Assembly (NCBI GenBank): GCA_016931495.1
Contig: JAFGER010000006.1
Span: 1-45,936 of the forward strand
Length of the DNA stretch: 45,936 nucleotides
Origin: Chlorobiaceae bacterium
GTDB lineage: Bacteria; Bacteroidota; Chlorobiia; Chlorobiales; Chlorobiaceae
Direction: 5' to 3'
The notes under the pieces were generated by a model. It saw only the letters and a list, made by a program, of their open reading frames with translations, was not told the DNA's origin and did no database searches. Positions 9,395-18,371 of this stretch are shown here, piece by piece. Position 1 is the stretch's first letter, and every line of letters starts with the position of its first letter. The position numbers and the translations under genes are program-made.

Positions 9395-9404
9395 AGTCCC
9401 TGAT
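9319..9404. repeat. 9-nt periodic repeat, right flank of the four-helix gene, with a small terminator-like hairpin
   Basis: gtcc cores occur at 9378, 9387 and 9396 (gtccttgca, gtccctgaa, gtccctgat), and G-rich cores nine bases apart occur in 9319-9345, including agggcaaca shared with the left flank. Between the two halves lies agcgt-gaaaa-acgct (9344-9357, overlapping the loop As) followed by a T run, a weak intrinsic-terminator-like structure. The element ends about 10 nt before the next start codon. Confidence 0.65.
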
Positions 9405-9412
9405 TATTCCCC

Positions 9413-10612
9413 ATGACCCTCGACGAACTGCACAGCCTCTGCGATCCGCAAGTGCTTGCGCTGATCGACGCTCACGCGGGCGACGATCCGGCGGCGTTTG
9501 CGATGCGCTTTCACGGGCGGAGCGATTTGCCTGTGCGGGCGATGGCGGAGCAGATTGCCTGCCGGAAGAAGGCTGCGGTGAAGCTGCCGTCGCTGTCGCG
9601 CTTTCCGCTGCTTTACACCCGGCTTGCGCTCGAACAGGCTTCGGGCGAACGGGCGGCGGAGCGGAAGGCTTCGCTCATGTCAGGCCGCCGGGCGATCGAT
9701 CTGACCGGCGGCCTCGGCATCGACACGCTCTTTCTCGCGCGCCGCTTCGAGCGGGTTGTTTCGTGCGAGCGCGACGAGGCGCTGGCGCGGCTGGCCGAGG
9801 CGAACCGGCGCACGCTTGGCGTCGCGAATGTCGAGACGCGCATCGGCGACAGCGAGGAGATTCTTGCCGGTTTCGCCGACGATTCGTTTGACTGGGTGAT
9901 GGTCGATCCGGCGCGGCGGGAGCATGGCGGGCGCTCCGCCGGACTCGTGGCGTCGAGTCCCGACGTCGTACGCCTGCACGACCTGATGCTGCGCAAAGCC
10001 GCGAGAGTCTGCATCAAAGCCTCGCCCGCGCTCGAAATCAGCGGGCTGGAAGCACAACTTCCTGCGCTCTCGGAAGTTATCGCCATCTCGGTCGATGGCG
10101 AGTGCAAGGAGGTGCTGCTGTTGCTCGACCGTCGGCATGAGGCCGGTCGCAAGCCGAAAGTTCGCGCCGTGTGCCTCGGCAGGGAGGATTTCGAAATCGC
10201 CTCCTCCGGCGACGAACCGCCCGCTCGCGACGTTGCGGACACGCCCGGAGCGTGGCTTTACGAGCCGGACGCGGCCATCATCAAGGCACGGCTCACCGGC
10301 GAACTTGCGCGGCAATTGCATCTCGAATTTCTGAATCGCACGGTCGATTACCTCACGTCGGATCGGCTGGTCGAGCCGTTTCCCGGACGTAGTTTTCGCA
10401 TCGAGGCGTCCCGCCCGTTCAGGCCGAAGAGTTTTCGGAAGGATATGTCTGAATTGGGGATCGCCAACGCAGCCGTCCAGCGGCGCGATTTTCCGCTCTC
10501 CGTCGAGGAGCTGCGCAAGCGCTACAAGATCGGCGAGAGCAGCGAGCGCTTTCTTTTTTTTACGAAGGATAGTTCGGGCGGCCTCTTCTGGCTCAGTTGC
10601 CGCAAGGCGTGA
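9413..10612 (+). CDS. Class I SAM-dependent methyltransferase with THUMP-like C-terminal domain
   Basis: A 399-aa predicted RNA-modifying methyltransferase. Motif I is AIDLTGGLGIDTLFLAR (residues 94-110), an acidic residue ends beta-2 (SCERDE), and the catalytic-loop-like motif VDPARRE is at 164-170. The C-terminal third, with KKSFRKDM-like PKSFRKDMSELGIANAAVQR, matches what I know of the THUMP-like domain in Bacteroidota/Chlorobi homologues. Substrate unknown; an RNA base is inferred from the domain. The stop lies 8 nt from the convergent ppx stop, with no terminator between them. Confidence 0.85.
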   Translation: MTLDELHSLCDPQVLALIDAHAGDDPAAFAMRFHGRSDLPVRAMAEQIACRKKAAVKLPSLSRFPLLYTRLALEQASGERAAERKASLMSGRRAIDLTGGLGIDTLFLARRFERVVSCERDEALARLAEANRRTLGVANVETRIGDSEEILAGFADDSFDWVMVDPARREHGGRSAGLVASSPDVVRLHDLMLRKAARVCIKASPALEISGLEAQLPALSEVIAISVDGECKEVLLLLDRRHEAGRKPKVRAVCLGREDFEIASSGDEPPARDVADTPGAWLYEPDAAIIKARLTGELARQLHLEFLNRTVDYLTSDRLVEPFPGRSFRIEASRPFRPKSFRKDMSELGIANAAVQRRDFPLSVEELRKRYKIGESSERFLFFTKDSSGGLFWLSCRKA

Positions 10613-10620
10613 TCGTAGCG

Positions 10621-11568
10621 TCAGTTCCGGTTCCGCAGGCGCTGAAGCTCCTGCTGCGCCATGCCGTAGCGCAGCCCCTGGATGCTCACCGTCACCGCGC
10701 CGACGCCGAGCATCCGCATGAACTGACGCAGAATCAGCGTGCCCATCGTGAAGACATCGGCGCGACCTTCGGGAATGCCGAGCGCCACGATTTCGTCGAG
10801 CCTCATCGCCCGAAGCCGGTCGAGCAGCTCGTGCACCGCGCTGTATTCGAGGCGGTAGCCCTGCACCTTCGCCGCGTCGAACTCCATGTCGCCCATGCAC
10901 ACCTGCGCGATGGTGGTCACGGTGCCCGCCACGCCGAACACCTGCTGGCGGCCCGCGAAGAATGGCGGCAGGCTCTTGGCGAGATTACGGTCGATCTCCT
11001 GCTTGGCCGCCTCGAACTCCTCCGCCGAGGGCGGAAGCGCCGTGCAGAAGCGCTCGGTCATCCTCACTGAACCGATGTTCATGCTGACCGCGCTTTCGAC
11101 CTTCTCGGCCGTGCCCATGATGATTTCGGTGCTGCCGCCGCCGATGTCGATCACCGAAAACGGCTCAGGCACCGACTCCAGTCCGGCTACCGCGCCGAAG
11201 AAGGTGAGCGCGGCCTCCTCCTCGCCGCTGATGCAGCGGATTTCGATGCCGGTCGCGCTTCGCACCCGCTCGATGATCTCGTCGCGATTGGCCGCATCGC
11301 GCAGGGCGCTGGTTCCGGCGGCGATGATGCGTTTTACGCCGAGTTCGCCGCAGAGGTCGCGATAGGTTGCGAGGCAGGTCGTCAGCCGTTCGAGCGCCTC
11401 CGGGCGGATGATACGCCGCTCATCGACCTTTTCGCCGAGGCGCACGATGGTCTGGCGGTGATCGGCGGTCACGATCCGGCCCGTCGCGGGTTCGAGATCG
11501 GCGACGAGCAACAGCGCCGTGTTGGTGCCCACGTCGATGCAGGCGATGCGTTCAGTGGTGGCGGGCAT
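10621..11568 (-). CDS. ppx: Exopolyphosphatase / pppGpp phosphohydrolase family protein (Ppx/GppA)
   Basis: Hydrolyses inorganic polyphosphate or the 5'-phosphate of pppGpp. The 315-aa protein has the actin-like ATPase fold motifs CIDVGTNTALLLVAD (N-terminus), SGEEEAALTFFGA and VIDIGGGSTEI (about residues 142-152). It is the short form, containing only the two-lobed catalytic core and no C-terminal HD domain, as is common in many non-proteobacterial homologues. It follows prmA by 6 nt on the minus strand, so the two are probably co-transcribed. Which substrate it prefers cannot be read from sequence. Confidence 0.9.
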   Translation of the reverse strand: MPATTERIACIDVGTNTALLLVADLEPATGRIVTADHRQTIVRLGEKVDERRIIRPEALERLTTCLATYRDLCGELGVKRIIAAGTSALRDAANRDEIIERVRSATGIEIRCISGEEEAALTFFGAVAGLESVPEPFSVIDIGGGSTEIIMGTAEKVESAVSMNIGSVRMTERFCTALPPSAEEFEAAKQEIDRNLAKSLPPFFAGRQQVFGVAGTVTTIAQVCMGDMEFDAAKVQGYRLEYSAVHELLDRLRAMRLDEIVALGIPEGRADVFTMGTLILRQFMRMLGVGAVTVSIQGLRYGMAQQELQRLRNRN

Positions 11569-11574
11569 CGTCGG

Positions 11575-12444
11575 TCACTTCGAGGGTTCGATCAACGCCG
11601 AGAGCCACTCCTCCTCGTAGATGGTCTTGACGTTTTTGTAATCGATCCGCTTGAGGAGCTGCTTCAGCCACGGCTCGTCATAGACGAGAACGCCCGAAAG
11701 CAGCACCTGCGCCTTCGGAGCGTGGCGGCGGATCGCCGGCAGGATGCGGTCGAGCACGTTTTTGTTGATGTTGGCGAGAATCAGGTCGTACCCCTCTTCG
11801 AGGTTCGCCACCAGCTCCTCCTCGGCGTCGAGCAGCTCCACGCGGATGTCGGTCACGTCGTTTTCCGCGACATTCTCGACGGCGTTCTCCGCCGCCCAGG
11901 CGTTGTTGTCGAAGGCGAGGATCGGGTTTTTGTTGCCAAGCTTTCGGGCGGCTATGGCCAAAACGCCGGTGCCGGTGCCGATGTCCATGATCTTTTTGTC
12001 GGCGAGGTCGAGTTCCTCCATCTGGCGCATCATCAGGCGAGTCGTGGCGTGATAGCCGGTGCCGAACGACATTTTCGGGTTGATCGCGATGACGATCTGG
12101 CCCGGCTTGACCGAGTACTCCTTCTGGTGCTGGATGATCAGGAAGCGGTCGGAGATTTCGACCGGCTGCAAGTGCGCTTCCCACTCGGCGTTCCAGTTAC
12201 GGTCGGCCATGAACGACGCTGTGAAGTGCGGCACGGAGCCGAAGGTCTCCTCCAGGAGCGTTTTGATCGCCTCCTCCTTTTCGGCGTTCCACTCGCTTTC
12301 GGGAAGGTAGGCCAGCAGCTTGCGGTCCTCTTCGAGGAAATACTCGATCCCCTCCTGCGAAAGTATGGCGATGTAGAGTTCGTAAAGGTCGCTGTTGATC
12401 TCGAAGGCGAGTTCGATATGGTTGTGAGTTTTCGGCGGTTGCAT
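11575..12444 (-). CDS. prmA: Ribosomal protein L11 methyltransferase PrmA
   Basis: Methylates lysines and the N-terminus of ribosomal protein L11. The 289-aa protein has the PrmA landmark MSFGTGYHATTRLM, the SAM motif MDIGTGTGVLAIAARKLG, and LANINKNVLDRILPAI replacing the NPPY-type motif as usual in PrmA. The N-terminal substrate-recognition half is acidic and hydrophilic. The start ATG (MQPPKTHNHIEL) is the only one giving a normal N-terminus. Upstream is a 185-nt gap holding a 9-nt repeat array. Confidence 0.93.
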   Translation of the reverse strand: MQPPKTHNHIELAFEINSDLYELYIAILSQEGIEYFLEEDRKLLAYLPESEWNAEKEEAIKTLLEETFGSVPHFTASFMADRNWNAEWEAHLQPVEISDRFLIIQHQKEYSVKPGQIVIAINPKMSFGTGYHATTRLMMRQMEELDLADKKIMDIGTGTGVLAIAARKLGNKNPILAFDNNAWAAENAVENVAENDVTDIRVELLDAEEELVANLEEGYDLILANINKNVLDRILPAIRRHAPKAQVLLSGVLVYDEPWLKQLLKRIDYKNVKTIYEEEWLSALIEPSK

Positions 12445-12512
12445 CGGCGATGGTATTGCTGTGAGTGAGTGCTGTGCAGGAAGATAGCAATTTCGGGGAG
12501 ATTGGGGTTATC

Positions 12513-12623
12513 GGGACTTTTGGGACTTTTGGGACAGTTGGGACAGTTGGGACTTTTGGGAATGACGCCCGGAACTTCCGCCTTTTTGTCCATTAAGTCC
12601 ACTTCGTCCACATAGTCCACGTC
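12513..12623. repeat. 9-nt periodic repeat array (six gggac units, four gtccac units)
   Basis: Between prmA and the NlpC/P60 gene. Six units with a gggac-type core start exactly every nine bases at 12513, 12522, 12531, 12540, 12549 and 12558 (gggactttt x3, gggacagtt x2, gggaatgac). After a 21-nt spacer, four gtcca units start at 12588, 12597, 12606 and 12615. The two blocks are partly complementary and could fold into a long imperfect hairpin. It is too short-period and spacerless to be CRISPR. Confidence 0.85.
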
Positions 12624-12629
12624 ATGCCG

Positions 12630-13199
12630 CTACTGCACCCGCACAATCCTCGTGCCGAAGGCGAAGTGGTTGGCGTAGTTGTTTTCGAGCAATGATACGG
12701 TTACGCCCTTGGCGACCGATGAGGCGTGGGCGAAACGCTGGTTGCCAAGATAAATGCCGACATGCCCGATGTCATCCTCGAACGCGAAAAAGAGCAGATC
12801 ACCGCGCTCAATCTGCTCGCGTGGCACCATCGGCCCAAGGAGCACCAGGCTGTTCGTGGTGCGGGGCAGCGCGAGCCGGAAGGCTTTGCTGTACAGATAT
12901 TGCACAAACCCCGAGCAGTCGAAACCCTCGGGATTGGTTCCGCCAAAACGGTATTTCGCCCCTTTCAGGGTTTCGATCGATTCAAGCAGCGTTCTGAATT
13001 CCTGTTCGGAAACCTTTACCGGCAGAGGGCAATGTTCGAGCCCCTGTGGCCGCAGCCGCATGATGGAAGTTTTTCTCTTTTTTAAACTATATTTGCTCTC
13101 CATGCGATCGGAGACGGATCGTGAGCTCTGGCATGCGCCCAGCGCAAGCATGAGGATGGAGAGGATTGCGAGCAGCGCAACTCTGAATGCGCGCTGCAT
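12630..13199 (-). CDS. NlpC/P60-family cell-wall peptidase, lipoprotein
   Basis: A cysteine peptidase predicted to cut peptidoglycan peptides at the cell envelope. The catalytic Cys lies in GFDCSGFVQYLY, the His in DIGHVGIYLG, and a third polar residue in FAHASS. With ATG 13199 the protein begins MQRAFRVALLAILSILMLALGAC, a signal peptide whose lipobox LGAC gives Cys23 as the acylated residue, so it should be membrane anchored. In-frame starts also exist at 13238, 13295 and 13301; none has a good ribosome-binding site, and 13199 gives the most typical lipoprotein signal. It is a single minus-strand gene divergent from lysC. Confidence 0.88.
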   Translation of the reverse strand: MQRAFRVALLAILSILMLALGACQSSRSVSDRMESKYSLKKRKTSIMRLRPQGLEHCPLPVKVSEQEFRTLLESIETLKGAKYRFGGTNPEGFDCSGFVQYLYSKAFRLALPRTTNSLVLLGPMVPREQIERGDLLFFAFEDDIGHVGIYLGNQRFAHASSVAKGVTVSLLENNYANHFAFGTRIVRVQ

Positions 13200-13368
13200 G
13201 GTGACGGTTTTCGTGACGGGGCGGATGCTTTCGTTCATGGAGCCGGTGTGGCAAGGGATTCCTGTTAGTCCGGGTTCATGGGTTTCTTCGATCATAGGCA
13301 ATTAAATTGAAAATATGAACCGGAAAAGATACTGAAGCGGTCAGTATCAAATTCATCTGATTGAGGTT

Positions 13369-14781
13369 ATGGTAGTCATGAAATTCGGCGGCACCTCTGT
13401 CGGCACGGCCCAGGCCATGCGGCAGGTGATCGCCATTATCGGGGAAAAGAGAAAATCGGGCGCGCCGCTCGTCGTTCTGAGCGCGTGCAGCGGCGTCACC
13501 AACAAGCTGATCCATATTGCCGACCAGGCAGGCGCGGGCCATATCGAAGAGGCGCTGCGGCTGGCCGGAGAGGTCAGGGCGTTTCACCTCGATCTGATCG
13601 GGGAGCTGATTGCGAGCGAAGAGCTCAAGGCGGAGGTGATCGAAAAGATCGGCGTCTATCTCACGCGGCTTGAGCGCCTGACCGAAGGCATCGGCATTGT
13701 CGGCGAACTGACGGAGCGCTCCAGAGACCGCTTCTGCTCCTTCGGCGAGCTGCTTTCGACTACCGTGTTCGCCGCGGCGCTCAAAGAGCAGGGCGTGCGT
13801 TGCGAGTGGATCGACGTGCGGCAGGTGATGATTACCGACGACCGGTACGGCTTCGCCCGTCCGCTTGCCGAGACCTGCCGGAAGAATACCGGCGAAATCA
13901 TCAGGCCGCTGCTCGACGCCGGCAATGTCGTCGTGACGCAGGGCTACATTGGCGCGACCGGCTCGGGCCGCACCACAACGCTCGGGCGCGGCGGTTCCGA
14001 CCTGTCGGCGGCGCTTCTCGGCGCGTGGCTGCACTCCGAGTCCATCGAAATCTGGACCGACGTTGACGGCGTGATGACCTGCGATCCCCGGATGGTTCCG
14101 GAGGCGCGCAGCATCCGGGTGATGACCTTCTCCGAGGCCGCAGAGCTGGCCTATCTCGGCGCCAAGGTGCTGCACCCCGACACCATCGCCCCGGCGGTCG
14201 AAAAGAACATTCCCGTCTATGTGCTCAACACGTGGCATCCCGAGTCGAAAGGCACGCTGATCACCAACGATCCGGAGCTGCTGGCCGGAAAAAGCCACGG
14301 CGGCCTGGTCAAGTCGATCGCCGTCAAGAAGGGACAGGCCATTCTCAACATCCGTTCCAACCGGATGTTCGGGCGCCACGGCTTCATGAGCGAGCTGTTC
14401 GAGGTGTTCGAGCGCTTTGCTGTTTCGGTCGAGATGATTTCAACCAGCGAGGTTTCGGTCTCCCTGACGGTTGACGACGCGACGGTGAGCGAGCCGTTCA
14501 TCCAGGCGCTGCGCTCGCTCGGCGAGGTGGATATCGAGCACAAGGTGGCCACGGTGAGCGTGGTCGGCGACAACCTGCGCATGTCGAGAGGCGTGGCGGG
14601 ACGGATTTTCAGTTCGCTGCGCAACGTCAACCTGCGCATGATTTCGCAGGGCGCTTCGGAGATCAACGTCGGCGTGGTGGTCGATGAGGGCGACGTGGCC
14701 GCGGCGGTTGCCGCCCTGCACTGCGAGTTCTTCGCCGAATCGCAGTGCGCCGGAATTTTCGAGAAACCGGCGGGAAGCTGA
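13369..14781 (+). CDS. lysC: Aspartate kinase (monofunctional, with C-terminal ACT domains)
   Basis: Phosphorylates L-aspartate, the first step towards lysine, threonine, methionine and diaminopimelate. The 470-aa protein starts [12 protein letters not shown], with the KFGGTSVG nucleotide/aspartate signature, then [13 protein letters not shown] and the [13 protein letters not shown] motif. The C-terminal ~150 residues contain two ACT repeats (around VSVSLTVDD and [12 protein letters not shown]) for allosteric feedback. No homoserine dehydrogenase domain is present, so this is the LysC rather than ThrA type. ATG 13369 has GAGG only 2 nt upstream; ATG 13378 (MKFGGTS) is an alternative start with better spacing. 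Confidence 0.95.
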   Translation: MVVMKFGGTSVGTAQAMRQVIAIIGEKRKSGAPLVVLSACSGVTNKLIHIADQAGAGHIEEALRLAGEVRAFHLDLIGELIASEELKAEVIEKIGVYLTRLERLTEGIGIVGELTERSRDRFCSFGELLSTTVFAAALKEQGVRCEWIDVRQVMITDDRYGFARPLAETCRKNTGEIIRPLLDAGNVVVTQGYIGATGSGRTTTLGRGGSDLSAALLGAWLHSESIEIWTDVDGVMTCDPRMVPEARSIRVMTFSEAAELAYLGAKVLHPDTIAPAVEKNIPVYVLNTWHPESKGTLITNDPELLAGKSHGGLVKSIAVKKGQAILNIRSNRMFGRHGFMSELFEVFERFAVSVEMISTSEVSVSLTVDDATVSEPFIQALRSLGEVDIEHKVATVSVVGDNLRMSRGVAGRIFSSLRNVNLRMISQGASEINVGVVVDEGDVAAAVAALHCEFFAESQCAGIFEKPAGS

Positions 14782-14822
14782 AAAATTTGCGGCAGACCGA
14801 GAAAAGAGTTATAAATCCGGCA

Positions 14823-14945
14823 ACAATGAATCGCAAAGGCTGCCGCAGAAAGAAATTGGGCTAAAGCCCTCATTTATTTTGCCTTATCGGCATACCCCGG
14901 ACTAAAGTCCGGGGCAATTGCCAAGAGTTTTATTGGCCGGAGCAT
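14823..14945 (+). repeat. Dispersed palindromic intergenic repeat, copy 2 (upstream of purM)
   Basis: Second copy of the element at 5532-5653, in the same orientation and again just upstream of a plus-strand gene. It has the same acaatgaatcgcaaa leader, attgggctaaagccct hairpin, and the identical 20-nt palindrome at 14895-14914. Sequence between the conserved blocks differs more than the palindromes do, which suggests that structure is being kept. Confidence 0.82.
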
Positions 14946-14972
14946 AAACAGGATAATCACGGAAAAAGAGTT

Positions 14973-15962
14973 ATGGATTACAAGAAAGCCGGAGTCGATA
15001 TTTCCGCGGGTGAAGAGTTTGTTCGCCTCATCAAGCCGCATGTCCGCCAGACATTTACGCCGCAGGTGATGACCGACATTGGCGCGTTCGGCGGATTCTT
15101 CCAGCCCGATTTCGCGAAGTACGAAAAGCCGGTGCTGGTGAGCAGCATCGACGGCGTGGGCACCAAGCTCAAGATCGCCATCGAACTTGGCAAGTACGAC
15201 ACGGTCGGCTCGTGCCTGGTCAACCACTGCGTCAACGACATTCTGGTCTGCGGCGCCCGCCCGCTCTTCTTCCTCGACTACTACGCCTGCGGCAAGCTGA
15301 AGCCGGAGATCGCCGCGTCGGTCGTGACCGGCATGGTGAAGGCGTGCCGCGAGAACGGCGCAGCCCTCATCGGCGGCGAAACCGCCGAGATGCCGGGCGT
15401 CTATGACGTGGAGGATTTCGACCTCGCGGGCACGATTGTCGGCGTGGTCGATCAGCCGCACATCATCAACGGCTCGAAGATCGAAGCTGGCGACGTGATG
15501 ATCGGCCTCCCCTCGACCGGCCTGCATACCAACGGCTATTCGCTGGCCCGCAAGGTGTTCGAAGGGCGCATGAACGAGCGTTTCGCCGGGCTGGACGGCA
15601 CGGTCGGCGAGGAGCTGCTGAAGGTGCACCGCTCCTACCTGCCGGTCATCGAGCCGCTGCTCGAAACCGGCGACTTGCGCGGCATGTCGCACATCACCGG
15701 CGGCGGCCTCATGGGCAACACCATGCGCATCGTGCCGGAAGGTCTCACGCTGTCGGTGGACTGGAATTCATGGCCGGAGCTTCCGATCTTCGACCTGATC
15801 CGTAAGGAGGGCCAGGTGCCCGAAGACGATATGCGCCGCACCTTCAACCTCGGCCTCGGCCTGGTGATGATCGTCTCGAAAGAGCGCGTCGATCACCTCA
15901 TGGGCTACTTGAAGTCGAAAGAGGAAAATGCCTACATTGTAGGCGAGGTCGTCAAGGCCTGA
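14973..15962 (+). CDS. purM: Phosphoribosylformylglycinamidine cyclo-ligase PurM
   Basis: Makes AIR from FGAM in de novo purine synthesis, using ATP. The 329-aa protein has the PurM signatures [44 protein letters not shown] and [10 protein letters not shown]. Its length and start ([16 protein letters not shown]) are normal. It sits alone among the pur genes here; repeat copy 2 precedes it by about 30 nt and may influence its expression. Confidence 0.97.
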   Translation: MDYKKAGVDISAGEEFVRLIKPHVRQTFTPQVMTDIGAFGGFFQPDFAKYEKPVLVSSIDGVGTKLKIAIELGKYDTVGSCLVNHCVNDILVCGARPLFFLDYYACGKLKPEIAASVVTGMVKACRENGAALIGGETAEMPGVYDVEDFDLAGTIVGVVDQPHIINGSKIEAGDVMIGLPSTGLHTNGYSLARKVFEGRMNERFAGLDGTVGEELLKVHRSYLPVIEPLLETGDLRGMSHITGGGLMGNTMRIVPEGLTLSVDWNSWPELPIFDLIRKEGQVPEDDMRRTFNLGLGLVMIVSKERVDHLMGYLKSKEENAYIVGEVVKA

Positions 15963-16004
15963 CCCTTTGATCGGGTGTATGTTTATCATTCAATCAGGAT
16001 CGAT

Positions 16005-16703
16005 ATGCTGACTTTTCTTGCCATCATCGCCGTTGCCTACCTTATCGGCTCTATTCCAACCAGCATCATCGCGGGCCGGATGCTCAAGGGCATCGACATT
16101 CGCGAGTTCGGCAGCGGCAACGCCGGGGGCACCAACGCCTTCCGGGTGCTCGGCTGGAAAGCCGGGCTTGCGGTGACGCTCATCGACATCGCCAAGGGCG
16201 CGGTGGCCGCCGTGCCGGTGGTCGCTTTTTTCAAGGCGCATCCGCTTGGCGCCTTTCCCGACATGAACGAAATCGCCCTGAGCCTGATCGCAGGCATGAG
16301 CGCCGTCATCGGCCACGTCTTCACGGTGTTTGCCGGGTTCAAGGGGGGCAAGGGGGTCAGCACCGCTGCCGGAATGCTGATCGGCATCGCGCCCGTCAGC
16401 ATGCTGATGGTGATTGGCGTCTTTCTGCTCACCGTGACGATTTCGCGCTACGTGTCGGTAGGTTCGATCCTTGCCGCCATCGCCTTTCCGCTTATCATCG
16501 CCATCCGCAAGTACATCTTCGATCTCGGCGCCGGGCTGGACTACAACTTCTTCGGCAAATGGCTCGTGCATGACAGCCTCGACTACCACCTGCTCATCTT
16601 CGGCGGCATCGTCGCGGCGGCGATCATCTACACGCACCGGGCCAACATCAGACGCCTTTTTTCGGGAACCGAAAATCGCCTGACCTTCGGGCGGCGTTCG
16701 TAA
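16005..16703 (+). CDS. plsY: Glycerol-3-phosphate acyltransferase PlsY
   Basis: Integral membrane enzyme that moves an acyl group from acyl-phosphate to glycerol-3-phosphate, the first step of phospholipid synthesis. The 232-aa protein has several hydrophobic segments and the PlsY motifs [15 protein letters not shown] (about residues 36-50) and [19 protein letters not shown] chose ATG 16005 ([18 protein letters not shown]) because AGGA lies 7 nt upstream and the membrane segment then starts at once; an upstream start at 15975 would add 10 residues. The gene is followed closely by gpsA, which supplies its substrate. Confidence 0.94.
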   Translation: MLTFLAIIAVAYLIGSIPTSIIAGRMLKGIDIREFGSGNAGGTNAFRVLGWKAGLAVTLIDIAKGAVAAVPVVAFFKAHPLGAFPDMNEIALSLIAGMSAVIGHVFTVFAGFKGGKGVSTAAGMLIGIAPVSMLMVIGVFLLTVTISRYVSVGSILAAIAFPLIIAIRKYIFDLGAGLDYNFFGKWLVHDSLDYHLLIFGGIVAAAIIYTHRANIRRLFSGTENRLTFGRRS

Positions 16704-16719
16704 CATGGCGGAGTCTCCG

Positions 16720-17721
16720 ATGAAAATCACCGTGCTCGGCGCGGGAAGCTGGGGCACGACGCTGGCCGTGCTGCTGGCCGAAAAGGGGCACGAGGTGCGG
16801 CTTTGGGCCCACCGGCCCGAGTTCGCCGCCGCGCTGGAGAGCGACCGTGAGAACAAGCGCTACCTCAGCGGGACGCGCTTTCCCGACAATCTGCATGTGG
16901 TTGCCGATCTTCACGACGCGGTGCGTCCGGCGGCGATGGTTGTCACCGCCGTGCCTTCCCACGCGCTCCGCGAGACCATGCAGGCCATCGCTGGGCTGCC
17001 GCTCGACGGCAAGATCATCGTCAACGTCGCCAAGGGCATCGAGCGCGAAACCGGCAAGCGGATGTCCGAAGTGCTGCTCGAAACGCTGCCCACCCTCAAG
17101 CCGGAGCAGGTGGCCGCGCTTTACGGCCCGAGTCATGCCGAAGAGGTGGCCCGCCGCCAGCCGACCACCGTGGTGGCCTGCTCGGTCTCCGAAAAGACCG
17201 CGCTCTTGGTGCAGGAGGCGTTTCACACCCAAACCTTCCGGGTCTATGTCAACACCGACCTGGTGGGCGTCGAAATCGCCGGTTCGGTCAAGAACATCAT
17301 CGCCATTGCCGCCGGAATCTCCGACGGTCTCGGCTTTGGTGACAACGCCAAGGCGGCCATCATCACGCGCGGGCTGGCTGAAATTTCCCGCCTGAGCGAA
17401 AAGCTCGGCGCGGATCCGCTGACCATGTCGGGCCTTTCCGGCATTGGCGACCTCGTGGTGACCTGCCTGAGCCGCCACAGCCGCAACCGCCATGTCGGCG
17501 AGCAGATCGGAAAGGGGCGCAAGCTCGACGATATTCTCGGCGAGATGAACATGATAGCCGAAGGCGTGCTCACCTCGAAAGCTGTTGTCAGGCTCGCCGA
17601 ACGGCTCGGTGTCGAGATGCCAATTTCGAGAGCGGTCTATGAAATGCTCTTCGAAAACAAACCCGCCCAGCAGGCGATTCTCGATTTAATGACGAGAGAC
17701 CCCAAGCCCGAGAAGTACTGA
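16720..17721 (+). CDS. gpsA: Glycerol-3-phosphate dehydrogenase [NAD(P)+] GpsA
   Basis: Reduces dihydroxyacetone phosphate to sn-glycerol-3-phosphate, the substrate of PlsY next door. The Rossmann motif [14 protein letters not shown] is at the very N-terminus, and the catalytic lysine lies in [16 protein letters not shown]; the C-terminal domain has [14 protein letters not shown] 16720 (MKITVLGAG) was chosen because GGAG sits 6 nt upstream and family members start there; ATG 16705 would add five residues and has no ribosome-binding site. Its product is 333 aa. The plsY-gpsA pair is a natural functional unit. Confidence 0.96.
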   Translation: MKITVLGAGSWGTTLAVLLAEKGHEVRLWAHRPEFAAALESDRENKRYLSGTRFPDNLHVVADLHDAVRPAAMVVTAVPSHALRETMQAIAGLPLDGKIIVNVAKGIERETGKRMSEVLLETLPTLKPEQVAALYGPSHAEEVARRQPTTVVACSVSEKTALLVQEAFHTQTFRVYVNTDLVGVEIAGSVKNIIAIAAGISDGLGFGDNAKAAIITRGLAEISRLSEKLGADPLTMSGLSGIGDLVVTCLSRHSRNRHVGEQIGKGRKLDDILGEMNMIAEGVLTSKAVVRLAERLGVEMPISRAVYEMLFENKPAQQAILDLMTRDPKPEKY

Positions 17722-17749
17722 AGGTGCAGCGGTATCGTTGCTTTCCAGC

Positions 17750-17843
17750 GTCCACTTTGTCCACCAAGTCCAATTCGTCCACTTGCTGTGAGACCTGTGG
17801 GACTCGTGGGACATTTGGGACGAGCAGGATACATGGGACTTTT
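17750..17843. repeat. 9-nt periodic repeat array (four gtcc units, six gggac-type units)
   Basis: Lies between the convergent genes gpsA and sixA. gtcc units start at 17750, 17759, 17768 and 17777; after a short break, units of gggac/gagac/aggat type start every nine bases at 17790, 17799, 17808, 17817, 17826 and 17835. The composition (four plus six) equals that of the array at 12513-12623, but the two blocks are in the opposite order. It could fold as an imperfect hairpin and may serve as a bidirectional terminator. Confidence 0.83.
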
Positions 17844-17879
17844 AAGACGGATTGCGCAATCTGAAAGCGTTTCTCACCC

Positions 17880-18371
17880 TCACTCCTTCTCCGGAAACTC
17901 GTACCAGTCGAGCTTCCCGCTTCCTACGACCACTTCCTTCCAGCTCGCCACGTCGAGATCGATCTTCGCGATGCCGCAGGTGTTCATCTCTTCGGCGGGT
18001 TTGCCGGTGAGCCAGCGCATGAAGGCGCTGATGGCGGGGTTGTGGCCGAAGAGCATCGCCGAGCCGTACTCGTCCGGAAATGCCTGCACGATGGCGGCGA
18101 GCGCTCCGACCTGGCCTTCGTAGATTTCGATTTTCTGCACGATGTCCCGGCGTTCGATGCCGAGGTTGTCGGCAAAGATTTCGGCGGTTTCGATGGCCCT
18201 GCTGGCGGGGCTTGAGACGAGCAGTTCCGGCATGATCTTTTTCTTGTGCAGCCGGTGGCTCATCTCTTCCGACTGCCGGTGTCCGCTTTTGGTGAGCATG
18301 CGGTCGAAGTCGGCCAGCGCCGGATCGTGCCAGCCGGCCTTGGCGTGGCGGACGAGGTAGATGGTTTTCAT
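17880..18371 (-). CDS. sixA: SixA-type histidine phosphatase
   Basis: A 163-aa histidine phosphatase of the phosphoglycerate-mutase-like fold, close to SixA, which removes phosphate from phosphohistidine in signalling proteins. The catalytic RHAKAGWHD is at residues 8-16, the second conserved Arg lies in [12 protein letters not shown], and the second catalytic His in [10 protein letters not shown]. Its start overlaps the stop of the upstream GH3 gene by 4 nt (ATGA), so they form a two-gene operon. The real substrate in this organism is not shown by the sequence. Confidence 0.88.
   Translation of the reverse strand: MKTIYLVRHAKAGWHDPALADFDRMLTKSGHRQSEEMSHRLHKKKIMPELLVSSPASRAIETAEIFADNLGIERRDIVQKIEIYEGQVGALAAIVQAFPDEYGSAMLFGHNPAISAFMRWLTGKPAEEMNTCGIAKIDLDVASWKEVVVGSGKLDWYEFPEKE

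Noticed and set aside
12513-12623. Possible CRISPR array
   Set aside because: Units are only 9 nt with no spacers of CRISPR length and no cas genes nearby.
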